Origin: Verrucomicrobiia bacterium
Lineage (GTDB): Bacteria > Verrucomicrobiota > Verrucomicrobiia > Verrucomicrobiales > DEV007
Direction of reading: 5' to 3'
Length of the DNA stretch: 64,000 nt
Assembly: GCA_020439995.1 (NCBI GenBank)
Contig: JAGROY010000157.1
Coordinates: 1-64,000, forward strand
Positions 35,202 through 42,958 of the stretch are shown piece by piece. A program made the position numbers and the translations under genes. The notes under the pieces were generated by a model that saw only the letters and a list, made by a program, of their open reading frames with translations, was not told the DNA's origin and ran no database searches. Numbering within the stretch: the first letter of the stretch is position 1; each line of letters opens with the position of its first letter.

Positions 35202-36962
35202 ATGCAGTCTCAGCTACCAGAGGTAAGAATCAGTGGTATCGGGGTTTCCCCCGGGATCGCATTGGGGCCAATTGCCTTCAGGGCATGGGCAACGGAAGAG
35301 CCAAGCGCGGAAGCCATAGCGCCCGAGCAGATCGAATCCGAATGGGCGCGCCTCGAGTTAGCGCTTGAGGCAACACGACAGGAAATACGGTCGATCCAAG
35401 AACGCATCAACAATGACGCTGGCAGCAACCGGGCGGGAATCTTCGACGCCCACCTGTTGATGCTCGAAGACAAGTCTGTGCTAAAGGAAGTTCGGCAGAC
35501 ACTTGAGGACAAACTCATTTGCGTCGAGTCCGCCTTCCACCAAGTATTGGGGAGGTACGCGGATGCCTTGAGTAAGATTGGTGACGCCTATCTCAGTGAC
35601 CGATCCATCGACATCCACGACGTTTCTCGGCGTGTGATTCGCAACCTCGCCGGTTTCGGACCGACACCCCACGCAACTGAACCCCATGTTCTTTTAGCTC
35701 ACGATCTGACTCCGTCTGACACGGCGACCATGGACCGTGATTTCGTGCTCGGCTTTGCAACAGAAGTCGGCAGCCCGACTTCCCACACAGCCATTGTCGC
35801 TCGCTCACTGGGGATCCCAGCAGTCGTCGGACTGCACAAATTGCCCGCCGCCATGCGCTGGGGAAGCACCGTATTGCTCGACGGCTACGCAGGCCTTCTC
35901 ATTGCTAACCCGACAGCAGCCACACTCGCTTCGTACGACGAAATCCAGGCAAAGAAAGCCGCGGCGAATACAAAGCTCGCTGAACTCCGCGATCGCACCA
36001 GTCGCACGAGCGACGGTCGCTTGATTACCCTGTCCGCGAACATCGAGTTCCTTCAGGAAATGCCACTGGTCAATAAGAACGGTGGCGCAGGCGTTGGCCT
36101 CTACCGCACCGAGTTCTTTTACCTCGACAGCAACGGGCGCCTCCCCACTGAAGATGAGCAGGTGGCGAACTATAAGCGGGTAGCGCAGGAATGCGGTAAC
36201 TCTGGCGTGATCATCCGGACTTTCGATCTGGGGGGCGACAAGCTCTTTCGCTCCCAGCCCAGCGATGGGGCTGAACCCAATCCATTCCTCGGCTGGAGAG
36301 GCATTCGCGTTTCACTGGACGAGCGTGACATCTTCAAAACCCAGTTGCGCGCAATCCTCCGAGCATCAGCAAAGGAGAAAGTCCGCGTGATGTATCCGAT
36401 GGTTTCCGCACTGGAAGAACTCCTGGAAGCGAACCGGATTTTGCATGAATGTAAGTCTGAACTGGAATCAGAGGACGTCGATTTTGATGCTGAAATAGAA
36501 GTCGGCGTCATGATCGAAGTACCGAGCGCTGCGGTCATCGCCAGCAGACTGGCGCGCGAGGTCAGCTTTTTCAGCTTTGGCACCAATGACCTCGTCCAGT
36601 ATACCCTTGCCGTTGACCGCATCAATGAAAAGGTTGCCCAGTTGTACCAACCGGCTCATCCCGCAGTTCTTGGGCTGATGAAAATGGCGATCGACGCCGG
36701 GCATGAGCAAAATGTCTGGAGCGGCGTTTGCGGAGAGATGGCTAGCGATATTTCGATTCTTCCACTTCTGATCGGCCTGGGCGTGGACGAACTCAGCGTA
36801 GGTGCCGGGCAACTGCCCATGGTGAAGTTTGCCATCCGCCAGCTCGACTACAAACGGTGCACGGAACTGGTCGAGGAAGTATTTACGCTTGGCGAAGCCC
36901 GGGAAATCCACGCACGCAGCTCGGTAATTGCTAAAGACTGCTATCCCGAGCTGTTCAATTAA
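35202..36962 (+). CDS. ptsI: Phosphoenolpyruvate-protein phosphotransferase (enzyme I)
   Basis: 586 residues, standard for enzyme I. The N-terminal HPr-binding helices and phosphohistidine domain contain His195 in GSPTSHTAIVARSLGIPAVV. The PEP-binding barrel follows: IRTFDLGGDK, PFLGWRGIR, VRVMYPMVSALEE, MIEVPSAA and SFGTNDLVQYTLAVDR with the C-terminal Cys region VCGEMA. It phosphorylates His16 of HPr with PEP. No sugar-specific EIIA/B/C gene is near, so the chain is likely regulatory. A 107-bp gap before the gene holds a small perfect inverted repeat (CCGGAA-TCT-TTCCGG, 35163-35177). Confidence 0.95.
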   Translation: MQSQLPEVRISGIGVSPGIALGPIAFRAWATEEPSAEAIAPEQIESEWARLELALEATRQEIRSIQERINNDAGSNRAGIFDAHLLMLEDKSVLKEVRQTLEDKLICVESAFHQVLGRYADALSKIGDAYLSDRSIDIHDVSRRVIRNLAGFGPTPHATEPHVLLAHDLTPSDTATMDRDFVLGFATEVGSPTSHTAIVARSLGIPAVVGLHKLPAAMRWGSTVLLDGYAGLLIANPTAATLASYDEIQAKKAAANTKLAELRDRTSRTSDGRLITLSANIEFLQEMPLVNKNGGAGVGLYRTEFFYLDSNGRLPTEDEQVANYKRVAQECGNSGVIIRTFDLGGDKLFRSQPSDGAEPNPFLGWRGIRVSLDERDIFKTQLRAILRASAKEKVRVMYPMVSALEELLEANRILHECKSELESEDVDFDAEIEVGVMIEVPSAAVIASRLAREVSFFSFGTNDLVQYTLAVDRINEKVAQLYQPAHPAVLGLMKMAIDAGHEQNVWSGVCGEMASDISILPLLIGLGVDELSVGAGQLPMVKFAIRQLDYKRCTELVEEVFTLGEAREIHARSSVIAKDCYPELFN

Positions 36963-37070
36963 CTTGAACCGTGGCGAGTCGGCCGGACAGAATTTTTACA
37001 CAAATGCCTTTTGACGAAGGGCTGACAGGCGTCCCTAGTGTCACTGTACCCAAAACTCAGCTAACTCGAA

Positions 37071-37385
37071 ATGGAAGAAGAGAACTACATCGTTGAAATC
37101 AGTGACAAAGAGATCCGTTGTCATCGTCCTGATGGAACGCTGGACTCACTGTCTTGGAAAAATCTGGTGAGAGTCGAAGTAGTCGTCACCCACGATGGAG
37201 ATCTTCCCGGCACCTTCTTCGCCCTGCATGGCCCTACCGCAGCGCTCGTGGTGCCGGAAGGCGCAATGAATGCCGACGAACTCAGCGAACGCCTGTTCAC
37301 TCTGGAAGGATTCGACGCAGACACTTTTGTCGACTCCATGTCTGCGCAAAAACCGCAGACTTTTCTGTGCTGGCAGCGGAAGTAA
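37071..37385 (+). CDS. Hypothetical protein (104 aa)
   Basis: 104 residues, acidic, cytoplasmic. The start MEEENYIVEISDKEIRCHRP and the following predicted strands (NLVRVEVVVTHDGDLPG) suggest a small beta-rich domain with a C-terminal helix (NADELSERLFTLEGFDADTF). No family is recognised. It has good codon bias for the genome and lies 108 bp after ptsI, ending 2 bases from the end of the convergent tatD gene. Coding is likely; function is not known. Confidence 0.7.
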   Translation: MEEENYIVEISDKEIRCHRPDGTLDSLSWKNLVRVEVVVTHDGDLPGTFFALHGPTAALVVPEGAMNADELSERLFTLEGFDADTFVDSMSAQKPQTFLCWQRK

Positions 37386-37387
37386 GC

Positions 37388-38185
37388 TCACTCGGCGGGA
37401 AACCTGAAGAACGCCTCTGCCGCAGCTGTTGTCTCGGCGGCAATTGAGGTAATGCTGATGCCTCGAAGCGCTGCAATGTGCTCGGCCGTGTTCCGCGTAT
37501 AGCCTGGTTCGCAGCGCTTCCCCCGAAACGGTACAGGAGAAAGGTAAGGAGCGTCGGTCTCCAGCATGAAGCTCCCTGAGGCGATAGCTCTGGCACAAGC
37601 CTGCACATCCCCTGCGCTCTTAAATGTGGCTATGCCAGTAAACGAAACGAGATGCCCGTTCGCGATCACAAACGCTGCCTGCTCCGCCGAGCCAGTGAAA
37701 CAATGGAACACTGCACGTAATCTCCCATTGAATGGTTCCACTGCCGCCACGGTGGCATCGTAGCTCTCACGCTGGTGCACAACCACGTTATAACCCAGCT
37801 CTGCGGCCAGTTCCAACTGCTGACGAAACACGTCAGCCTGGCGAACGTAATAGTCTGACACCGAGCCATGTGCAGGCGGATGGAAGTAGTCCAGACCGAT
37901 CTCGCCAATCGCCACCACCTTAGGATGGGCTACCATGTCCCGCAACTCCCTAAGCCAGCTTTCATCGGCAGGCAGCTCAAGCACATCAGTCGGATGGATT
38001 CCCACTGAGGCAAAAACTCCCTCATAACGCTCCGCAAGCTCTATGTTGAGTCGACTGTCTTCGAGGGTCGTACCAATCGCAACGATGCGAGTGACTCCGG
38101 CTTCAGCGGCCCGTTGCACGATCCCATCCAGCTCATCTGCACTGAACTTCGACGATGCCAGATGGCAGTGAGTATCAATCAACAT
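37388..38185 (-). CDS. TatD-family metal-dependent hydrolase
   Basis: 265 residues. Metal-binding motifs of the TatD amidohydrolase family are in place: MLIDTHCHL at the start, AIGEIGLDYFHP near 92, VVHQRESYD, VFHCFTGS, and LETDAPYLSP near 210. These are DNases/RNases or deoxyribonuclease-like phosphodiesterases; the role here is presumably DNA/RNA turnover. Its start codon overlaps the stop of the lactonase gene by one base (TGATG), so it is translated from the same messenger. Confidence 0.92.
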   Translation of the reverse strand: MLIDTHCHLASSKFSADELDGIVQRAAEAGVTRIVAIGTTLEDSRLNIELAERYEGVFASVGIHPTDVLELPADESWLRELRDMVAHPKVVAIGEIGLDYFHPPAHGSVSDYYVRQADVFRQQLELAAELGYNVVVHQRESYDATVAAVEPFNGRLRAVFHCFTGSAEQAAFVIANGHLVSFTGIATFKSAGDVQACARAIASGSFMLETDAPYLSPVPFRGKRCEPGYTRNTAEHIAALRGISITSIAAETTAAAEAFFRFPAE

Positions 38186-39363
38186 CAGCGCAGAGGAAGA
38201 AACTTAACACAGACCGGGTTCGGACATTCCACTCTGGTTCCAGTTGGCTCCAATGCTCCCGTCTCCTGATCAATCGAAAATACGACGAGATCATTGCTGT
38301 TCTGGTTCGCAGCAATCAGGAACTGGCCATCGGGCGAGATTCCGAAATTTCTCGGAGTCTTGCCGAGAATCGACTGGTTCTCAACATAGGTCAACTCACC
38401 TGTCTGCGGATGAATCGCGTAAACAACGATCGTGTCGTGACCGCGGTTTGAACCATAGAGAAACTTGCCCGATGGATGGACTTCCACATGCGCTGTCGAT
38501 TGCCCGTCACTGATGGCCTCACCGCCCAGAGTCGAGATCGTCTGATATTCCGTAAGCACGCCCCTCACCGAGTCGTAGCGAAAAGCCTTCACCGACATTG
38601 CCATTTCATTGATCACATACGCAGTCTTGCCATCTGGATGAAACGCAAAATGCCTCGGCCCGGATCCATCGGCCACTTTCGCGCTGGGTGTTTCGTTAGG
38701 GCTGAGCGTCCCCGCGCGCGCATCGAACCTGTACGACATCAGGCGATCGATGCCAAGATCGGCAACAAACGCGAACTTTGCCGAGGGATCGAGATTGATC
38801 GAGTGCGCATGAGGCTCCCCCTGGCGATTCGGGTTTGCCCCCTTTCCCGTGTGCTGCATGAATCCCGTGGCGCTCCCCAGGCTTCCGTCCGCAGCTACAG
38901 GGAAGACACTTACATTGCCACCAGAATAGTTGGCAGTCAGAACATTCTTTCCCGATGGATCGACAATGAGATGGCAGGGCGCGCCGCCTCCGGAGGGCTG
39001 CGAGTTCAGTTCCGTCAATTTCCCGGTCTCTGAATCGATGGCAAAACTGGTCACTCCCCCTGTCCCCCTCTCACCTTTCCACTCGGACGTCTCATTCGCG
39101 GCATAGAGGAATTTTTTATCAGGCGAAAGAGCCAGGAACGACGGTTGCTCCGATTTTGCGGCCAACTGACGATTGCGCAGCTTTCCGTTCTTTGGATTCA
39201 TGCGGAACACGTAAATGCCTTCGCTTCCGCCTCCAGTATAAGTGCCGATATAGACTAGCATACGAGGTTTTCGCGGTGTTTGCTGCGCTTCCGCATCCCC
39301 GGTGCCCCCCACCGAGACACAAACGGAAACAAAAATGGCGGAAATGATAGGAGAAATTTTCAT
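38185..39363 (-). CDS. Exported lactonase-family beta-propeller protein
   Basis: 392 residues. Signal peptide MKISPIISAIFVSVCVSVGG, then a seven-bladed propeller of the 6-phosphogluconolactonase (YbhE-like) family: YIGTYTGGGSEGIYVFRM, FLALSPDKKFLYAANE, GSGPRHFAFHPDGKTAYVIN, and STAHVEVHPSGKFLYGSNRG. Cytoplasmic Pgl hydrolyses 6-phosphogluconolactone; an exported homologue may act on other lactones, so I do not give a symbol. Its start is only 24 bp from the divergent redoxin start. The downstream tatD gene overlaps by one base. Confidence 0.88.
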   Translation of the reverse strand: MKISPIISAIFVSVCVSVGGTGDAEAQQTPRKPRMLVYIGTYTGGGSEGIYVFRMNPKNGKLRNRQLAAKSEQPSFLALSPDKKFLYAANETSEWKGERGTGGVTSFAIDSETGKLTELNSQPSGGGAPCHLIVDPSGKNVLTANYSGGNVSVFPVAADGSLGSATGFMQHTGKGANPNRQGEPHAHSINLDPSAKFAFVADLGIDRLMSYRFDARAGTLSPNETPSAKVADGSGPRHFAFHPDGKTAYVINEMAMSVKAFRYDSVRGVLTEYQTISTLGGEAISDGQSTAHVEVHPSGKFLYGSNRGHDTIVVYAIHPQTGELTYVENQSILGKTPRNFGISPDGQFLIAANQNSNDLVVFSIDQETGALEPTGTRVECPNPVCVKFLPLR

Positions 39364-39387
39364 GAGTGTATGAAATAGTAGGTTGTC

Positions 39388-40044
39388 ATGTCATCGCAAG
39401 CACCAACGTTCCGCCAGAAGATATTCCGCATCGCATTCACATGCGCCTGCCTTGCCATGACAACAGGTCCGACCACCGCAGACGAGCCAGAGAAGCCTGA
39501 GCGACCGACGATTGCCGCAGAAGAACGTCAGCGGCAAATCCCGGATATCGATGGCAATCTGATCGCGCCACTTGCCCCGACGGCCGGGCATTATTCCATT
39601 CTCATCTTCACTGCCACCGAGTGCCCAATCGCCAACGCATTCAGCCCGGAAGTGTCGCGCATTGCAGCAGAATTCGCCGCAAAGAATTTTTCCGTTTTCC
39701 TGGTCTACACGGATCCAGAACTCGACAGTGACGCCATCCGAACACATCTGAGCGAATATTCACTCAAGCCTGTTACCGCCATCTTGGATACCGGGCAAGT
39801 GCTCGTCCGGGCAACGGGAGCGACTCACACTCCTGAAGCATCGATCATCGACAGCGAAGGCAAGCAGCTTTACCGCGGACGTATCAACAATCGATACGCT
39901 GCGCTAGGCAAGGCACGTCATGTAATCACCAAACACGATCTGAGATCAGCGATCGACGCGATCGTGCTCGGAACCCCGGTGAAAACTCCCCGCACTGAAG
40001 TCATCGGCTGCTACATTCCCACACCCCGTCCCGGACAAAAATGA
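39388..40044 (+). CDS. Exported redoxin (AhpC/TSA-like)
   Basis: 218 residues with signal peptide (RIAFTCACLAMTTGPTTA). The thioredoxin-fold part contains ILIFTATECPIANAFSPEVS, matching the redoxin family with one Cys in place of a CxxC, then VFLVYTDPELDSDAI and the RGATHTPEASIIDSEGK-type cis-Pro region (TGATHTPEASIID). Its stop overlaps the start of the copper/heme monooxygenase gene (ATGA), so both are coupled. In Planctomycetota the same two domains occur fused in one protein, as I recall. It may handle redox chemistry for the monooxygenase in the periplasm. Confidence 0.84.
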   Translation: MSSQAPTFRQKIFRIAFTCACLAMTTGPTTADEPEKPERPTIAAEERQRQIPDIDGNLIAPLAPTAGHYSILIFTATECPIANAFSPEVSRIAAEFAAKNFSVFLVYTDPELDSDAIRTHLSEYSLKPVTAILDTGQVLVRATGATHTPEASIIDSEGKQLYRGRINNRYAALGKARHVITKHDLRSAIDAIVLGTPVKTPRTEVIGCYIPTPRPGQK

Positions 40045-41522
40045 AACTGGCTCCCTCTACGAACAAACACTTGCGCACATCATCTCTCGCAGTACTCGCA
40101 CTGGTCGCGACTTCCGTTCCTGGACTATCTGGGTCAGAGCTTGTTACGTTCTCCGAGCACGTCGCACCGATCATTTTCAAGAATTGCTCCACTTGCCATC
40201 GGCCCGGTCAGGGAGCACCGTTCCCGCTGACGAACTTTGAAGAAGTCCGCAAGCGCGGCAAATTCATTGTCGAGGTGACAACTGACCGCTACATGCCGCC
40301 GTGGCATGCGGCCACGGGGGGCCCGCCCTTCAAGGACGAGCGCCGACTCACCGACGATCAAATCCTCACTTTGAGCCAATGGGTGGAATCCGGGATGGCC
40401 GAAGGCGATCCTGAGAAAGTGCCAGCGCTCCCAGACTTCCCCGAAGGCTGGCTACTGGGAAAACCTGACATGGTGATCGAAATGACCGAGGCGTACGACG
40501 TTCCCGCCGACGGCCCGGACATTTATCGTAATTTTGTTGTATCGTTAGACCTGCCGGAGGACAAATGGCTGAAGGCGATCGATTTCAAGCCGTCGGCCCC
40601 CTCTGTAGTCCACCATTCGCTGTTCTTCATCGACGAGACTGGCGACGCTCGCAAGCGCGATGCGGAAGAGGACACTCCCGGCTTCCGACGCATGCCGCAG
40701 CGGCTCGAACGTGGTGGCTTCATCGGCGGTTGGGCGCTGGGCGCGAATGCCCTCATGCTGCCGGATGGTATGGCGGACAAGTTGCCAAAGAACGCGGACT
40801 TTGTGTTCTCCACTCACTTCCACCCGTCCGGCAAGCCGGAACAGGAAAAATCGGTAGCCGCTCTCTATTTTTCAAATGCGCCTCCTACCCGACCGTATTC
40901 CAAGCTGCAATTGCCACCACTCTTTGGCGCAGTCGCCGCCATCGATATCCCAGCGGGCGAGAAGCGGTATTCGAAGACAGATTACTTTGAAGTCCCTGTG
41001 GATGTGCATGCATTCGCCATCGGTGCACATGCCCACTACTTGGGGAAAGAAATGACGATGATGGCAACACTGCCCGGCGGTACATCCCTTCAACTGCTGC
41101 GGGTAGACGACTGGGATTTCGCATGGCAGGAGCAATATGCATACAAAGAGTTCGTGCTACTCCCAAAGGGCACCCGCATCGATGCTGAAATCGTCTGGGA
41201 CAACTCTGACGAAAACCCCCGCAACCCCAGCCACCCACCGAAACGCACCAAATGGGGACTGGAGTCGACCGACGAAATGGGCTCCGTCACCGTTGCGCTC
41301 AGCGCGGTCGAAAAGGCAGACAGCGAAGCGCTGGAAACAGCGATCAGCGAACACCGGCGCGAATCGGCACTGCGAACCTTCCTCGCCAATGCAGACAAGT
41401 CCGAAGAAGGCCGCGGCTGGATGCAGCGCGCACGGGCAATGTTCGATCGAGACCAAAACGGCAAGTTTGATCCCGAAGAGCGCAAAGCCATTCGCGAGTT
41501 TTTGAAAGGGATGGGACTGTAA
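40041..41522 (+). CDS. Secreted heme-c / copper type II monooxygenase-like protein with EF-hand
   Basis: 493 residues with a signal peptide. Near residue 50, NCSTCHRPGQGAPFPL has a CxxCH heme-c site. The following domain resembles the PHM/DBH copper type II ascorbate-dependent monooxygenases: VVHHSLFF (His-His), STHFHPSG and AIGAHAHYLGKEM supply possible copper ligands in the usual order. At the C-terminus DRDQNGKFDPEE is a canonical EF-hand calcium loop. The architecture suggests oxidation of an organic substrate outside the cytoplasm with electrons via heme and possibly the adjacent redoxin. Substrate is unknown. Confidence 0.84.
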   Translation: MKLAPSTNKHLRTSSLAVLALVATSVPGLSGSELVTFSEHVAPIIFKNCSTCHRPGQGAPFPLTNFEEVRKRGKFIVEVTTDRYMPPWHAATGGPPFKDERRLTDDQILTLSQWVESGMAEGDPEKVPALPDFPEGWLLGKPDMVIEMTEAYDVPADGPDIYRNFVVSLDLPEDKWLKAIDFKPSAPSVVHHSLFFIDETGDARKRDAEEDTPGFRRMPQRLERGGFIGGWALGANALMLPDGMADKLPKNADFVFSTHFHPSGKPEQEKSVAALYFSNAPPTRPYSKLQLPPLFGAVAAIDIPAGEKRYSKTDYFEVPVDVHAFAIGAHAHYLGKEMTMMATLPGGTSLQLLRVDDWDFAWQEQYAYKEFVLLPKGTRIDAEIVWDNSDENPRNPSHPPKRTKWGLESTDEMGSVTVALSAVEKADSEALETAISEHRRESALRTFLANADKSEEGRGWMQRARAMFDRDQNGKFDPEERKAIREFLKGMGL

Positions 41523-41526
41523 CTTC

Positions 41527-42024
41527 ATGAACCGCCTCACTCAATCGCTTCCCTTCAAGATTACCCTGTGCATCATCGTGGCCGAGGTTCTCGGCGGATT
41601 AGGGGCGGTCGTCACGGTCGGCTCGCTGTCCAGCTGGTATCGCGAACTCCAGGCACCGCCCGGAACACCACCCAATCAGGTATTTGGCCCGGTCTGGTCG
41701 ACACTTTACGCAATGATTGGCTGTGCTTTTGCCCTTGTCTGGCATCGCAAAGGGTTCGGAGCGACTGCACCATTGGGAAGGAAGCGGCTTGCGGCATTCG
41801 TCAGCCAGGCAGTGCTGAATCTCATCTGGACTCCCATTTTCTTTGGGCTTCATCTTACTGGATGGGCACTCATCACGATCGTCCTGCTGATCGCGGCAAT
41901 CGCCGTCACCATCCGACTTTTTCATTCGTCACACCGCGTGGCAGCATGGCTGATGGTTCCTTATCTCGTGTGGGTTTGCTATGCCACGTATCTCAACGCT
42001 GGATTCTATTTCCTTAATCGATAG
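41527..42024 (+). CDS. TspO/MBR-family membrane protein
   Basis: 165 residues with five hydrophobic segments, the TspO architecture. Family residues are seen in WYRELQAPPGTPPNQVFGPV, TLYAMIGCAFALVWH and LNLIWTPIFFGLH. TspO binds tetrapyrroles or cholesterol-like ligands and acts in stress or porphyrin control. It is 4 bp after the monooxygenase gene stop, so it is in the same transcript. The start at ATG 41527 is consistent with MNRLTQSLPFKITLCIIVAEVL-type first helix. Confidence 0.9.
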   Translation: MNRLTQSLPFKITLCIIVAEVLGGLGAVVTVGSLSSWYRELQAPPGTPPNQVFGPVWSTLYAMIGCAFALVWHRKGFGATAPLGRKRLAAFVSQAVLNLIWTPIFFGLHLTGWALITIVLLIAAIAVTIRLFHSSHRVAAWLMVPYLVWVCYATYLNAGFYFLNR

Positions 42025-42075
42025 CATCAAGACAAACGGGTTGCTTTTCCCGAGCTGAGCAGCTTTGGTCGTGCG

Positions 42076-42411
42076 ATGTCTGATTCCCCTGCCCCTGGCT
42101 GCCCAATGTGTGAAATGTCTGAGATCCTGGATCTGGACGATCACTATGAATGCGTCACCTGCGGTCATGAGTGGCCAAAAGAGGAAGGGCCGCGGGAAGT
42201 AAAGGATGCTTACGGAAACGTGCTCGCAGAAGGAGACATTGTGGCGATGATCAAGGATCTCAAGCTCAAGGGCAGCTCGGATGTCCTCAAAGTGGGCACG
42301 AAATCGAAGCCAATCCGCCTCGTTGACGGCGACCACGAAATCTCTTGCAAGATGAACGGAATCGCCATCGGTCTAAAAGCCTGCTTCGTGAAGAAAGTCG
42401 CCAGCGAATAG
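42076..42411 (+). CDS. PhnA/YjdM-like zinc-ribbon protein
   Basis: 111 residues. Four Cys in two pairs, CPMC and CVTCGHEW, form a zinc ribbon, and the C-terminal half (DAYGNVLAEGDIVAMIKDLKLKGSS) is the PhnA beta domain. The protein matches PhnA/YjdM in length and order; despite the name, a direct role in phosphonate use is doubtful. It is 51 bp downstream of tspO, probably the last gene of that transcript. Confidence 0.9.
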   Translation: MSDSPAPGCPMCEMSEILDLDDHYECVTCGHEWPKEEGPREVKDAYGNVLAEGDIVAMIKDLKLKGSSDVLKVGTKSKPIRLVDGDHEISCKMNGIAIGLKACFVKKVASE

Positions 42412-42958
42412 CGCCATTCTTCCAGCTGACATTAGGCTCATAGCATTTGCTTTGCAGTGGCGGAGATCGCGATCCTGGAACTGCCGGGTGCCGCAAGAGT
42501 CAGACTGGAAGGCTCGATTGCTCCAGGTTGATCGATCTCATTTTGGAAACAATCAGGAGATCTATCTCTCAATTTAGAAGCTGAACCGCAGTCGTGTCTG
42601 ATTGGTTTGGGAAGCAATTGGACGGAGAATTCACGCAAGGGCTAAGAACCATACATGGTTTGCAGTGAGGTAATTGTGAATGGAAACGGGAAATAGGAAC
42701 CAATAGAGGATCGCTCTTCCAAATTCTTCGCGGCTGCAATACATCCCCAGCTTCACCTTGATGCCCGTTCCACCAGCATCTGTAGATGTCGCCGTCGAAG
42801 TCGCTACCAGATTGCGTCTACGAGACTTCTATCCAAAAAACCTGATTGCAGTCATTCGCCCGATCACTAGTGTCGGTCTGTAAACGCCGCCGATCCCTTC
42901 CAGCCTGTGTGCCGGAGGCTTCATCCCAACGAAAAACCCGCTGATATCACTAAGTATT
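42412..42958. other. Intergenic region, 547 bp, no confident gene
   Basis: No well-supported gene. On the minus strand, codons 42828-42634 are open (65 codons, stop TGA at 42631-42633, TAG upstream at 42829-42831) and translate to a hydrophobic segment including GRAILYWFLFPVSIHNYL. It has only internal starts (a Met 37 codons before the stop) and no ribosome site, so it may be a gene remnant or chance. No terminator, tRNA or repeat was found. The promoter of the PQQ gene should be near the right edge. Confidence 0.4.

Noticed and set aside
42438-42638. 66-aa minus-strand ORF in the intergenic region 42412-42958
   Set aside because: No ribosome site or family and a different frame from the other open minus-strand segment; likely chance.
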